Source: Rhodocytophaga aerolata (lineage in GTDB: Bacteria > Bacteroidota > Bacteroidia > Cytophagales > 172606-1). From it: a DNA stretch of 64,000 nt. The notes below the pieces were generated by a model. That model was not told the DNA's origin and made no database searches. It worked only from the letters and a program-made list of their open reading frames with translations. The translations under genes were made by a program, and so were the position numbers. Numbering within the stretch: the stretch's first letter is position 1; every line of letters begins with the position of its first letter. Of this stretch, positions 63,782 through 64,000 are shown piece by piece. The stretch is from positions 539,833 to 603,832 of the forward strand of contig NZ_JAUKPO010000002.1 of the NCBI RefSeq assembly GCF_030503435.1, in the 5' to 3' direction.

Positions 63782-63945
63782 TTTTAATTTAGAGCATTGT
63801 TTCTGCTTTTTACTAATTAAATTTCTGGAAAAAATGTTTATTCCACACATCATCGTATATAGTTAACCCAACCGGAAATCAATTCTATGTTAATATAAGG
63901 CTGTTTCTGAGGAAATAAGCATCTGTTAATTTGCCAACCTGCTCT

Positions 63946-64000
63946 ATGAAAATACTGATTGTCGAAGACGAACCCAAACTAGCCTCCTATATCCAAAAAG
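63946..64000 (+). CDS. Response regulator, N-terminus only (truncated by window end)
   Basis: An ATG at 63946 opens a frame reading MKILIVEDEPKLASYIQK, the start of a receiver domain with the acidic Glu-Asp-Glu cluster of response regulators (OmpR-like start, as in CusR/CopR-type regulators). The rest is beyond the window, so the output domain is unknown. Confidence 0.75.
   Translation, partial: MKILIVEDEPKLASYIQK

Overview
This window looks like chromosomal DNA from a member of the Bacteroidota, most likely the order Cytophagales. The evidence is a giant secreted protein with a type IX secretion (T9SS) C-terminal sorting domain, a MurF-alanine racemase fusion, the long form of IspG, the DUF6452/DUF6048 envelope pair, TAnnTTTG-type promoter elements, and start codons that mostly lack a Shine-Dalgarno sequence. 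The genus cannot be fixed from sequence alone; a Rhodocytophaga-like organism is a guess. I see no rRNA, tRNA, CRISPR array, insertion sequence or prophage. Base composition looks even throughout, so this is mostly core genome with small accessory patches.

Layout. 1-6543: the 3' part of a >2,180-residue beta-helical T9SS surface protein whose start lies left of the window. 6.6-13.3 kb: scattered single genes (membrane protein, LysE exporter, GH3-family adenylating enzyme, YggS-type PLP protein, two secreted hypotheticals, a family 2 glycosyltransferase whose start codon sits inside a terminator hairpin). 13.3-16.6 kb: a likely metal (perhaps copper) uptake locus made of a Cys/His-rich small protein, a TonB-dependent receptor and a secreted HMA-domain protein. 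16.6-31.3 kb: a HisA-like protein with altered catalytic residues, LysA, an EamA transporter, an AsmA-like protein, a GH13 alpha-glucosidase, an MlaE/MlaF lipid-transport pair, an SDR enzyme and IspG. 31.4-39.4 kb: small proteins, phosphoglucomutase, FeoA/FeoB iron uptake and MurF-Alr. 39.8-44.2 kb: an acyltransferase, an M1 peptidase and a DUF433/DUF5615 toxin-antitoxin-like pair with a candidate operator. 44.3-52.9 kb: a secreted TPR-CHAT protein, an acetyl xylan esterase-like hydrolase, the DUF6048/DUF6452 pair, an HD hydrolase, a membrane-anchored metalloprotease and a DUF2147 protein. 53.0-57.7 kb: an NAD-salvage run (nicotinate phosphoribosyltransferase, PRPP synthetase-like protein, NAD synthetase). 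58-64 kb: an MsbA-like ABC exporter, a leucine-rich-repeat lipoprotein, a threonine aldolase, a PEGA-caspase lipoprotein and the first codons of a response regulator.

Functional themes are envelope building (MurF-Alr, MlaEF, AsmA, acyltransferase, MsbA-like exporter), metal handling (TonB/HMA locus, FeoAB) and NAD supply, where the PRPP synthetase-like protein sits directly between the enzyme that uses PRPP and the final NAD synthetase. Two clan-CD-type proteases (CHAT and caspase) both carry export signals. The observations I would follow first are the HisA paralogue lacking its catalytic Asp, the metal-uptake locus, the divergent PRPP synthetase in the NAD cluster, the terminator that contains a start codon, and the inverted repeat in front of the DUF433/DUF5615 pair.
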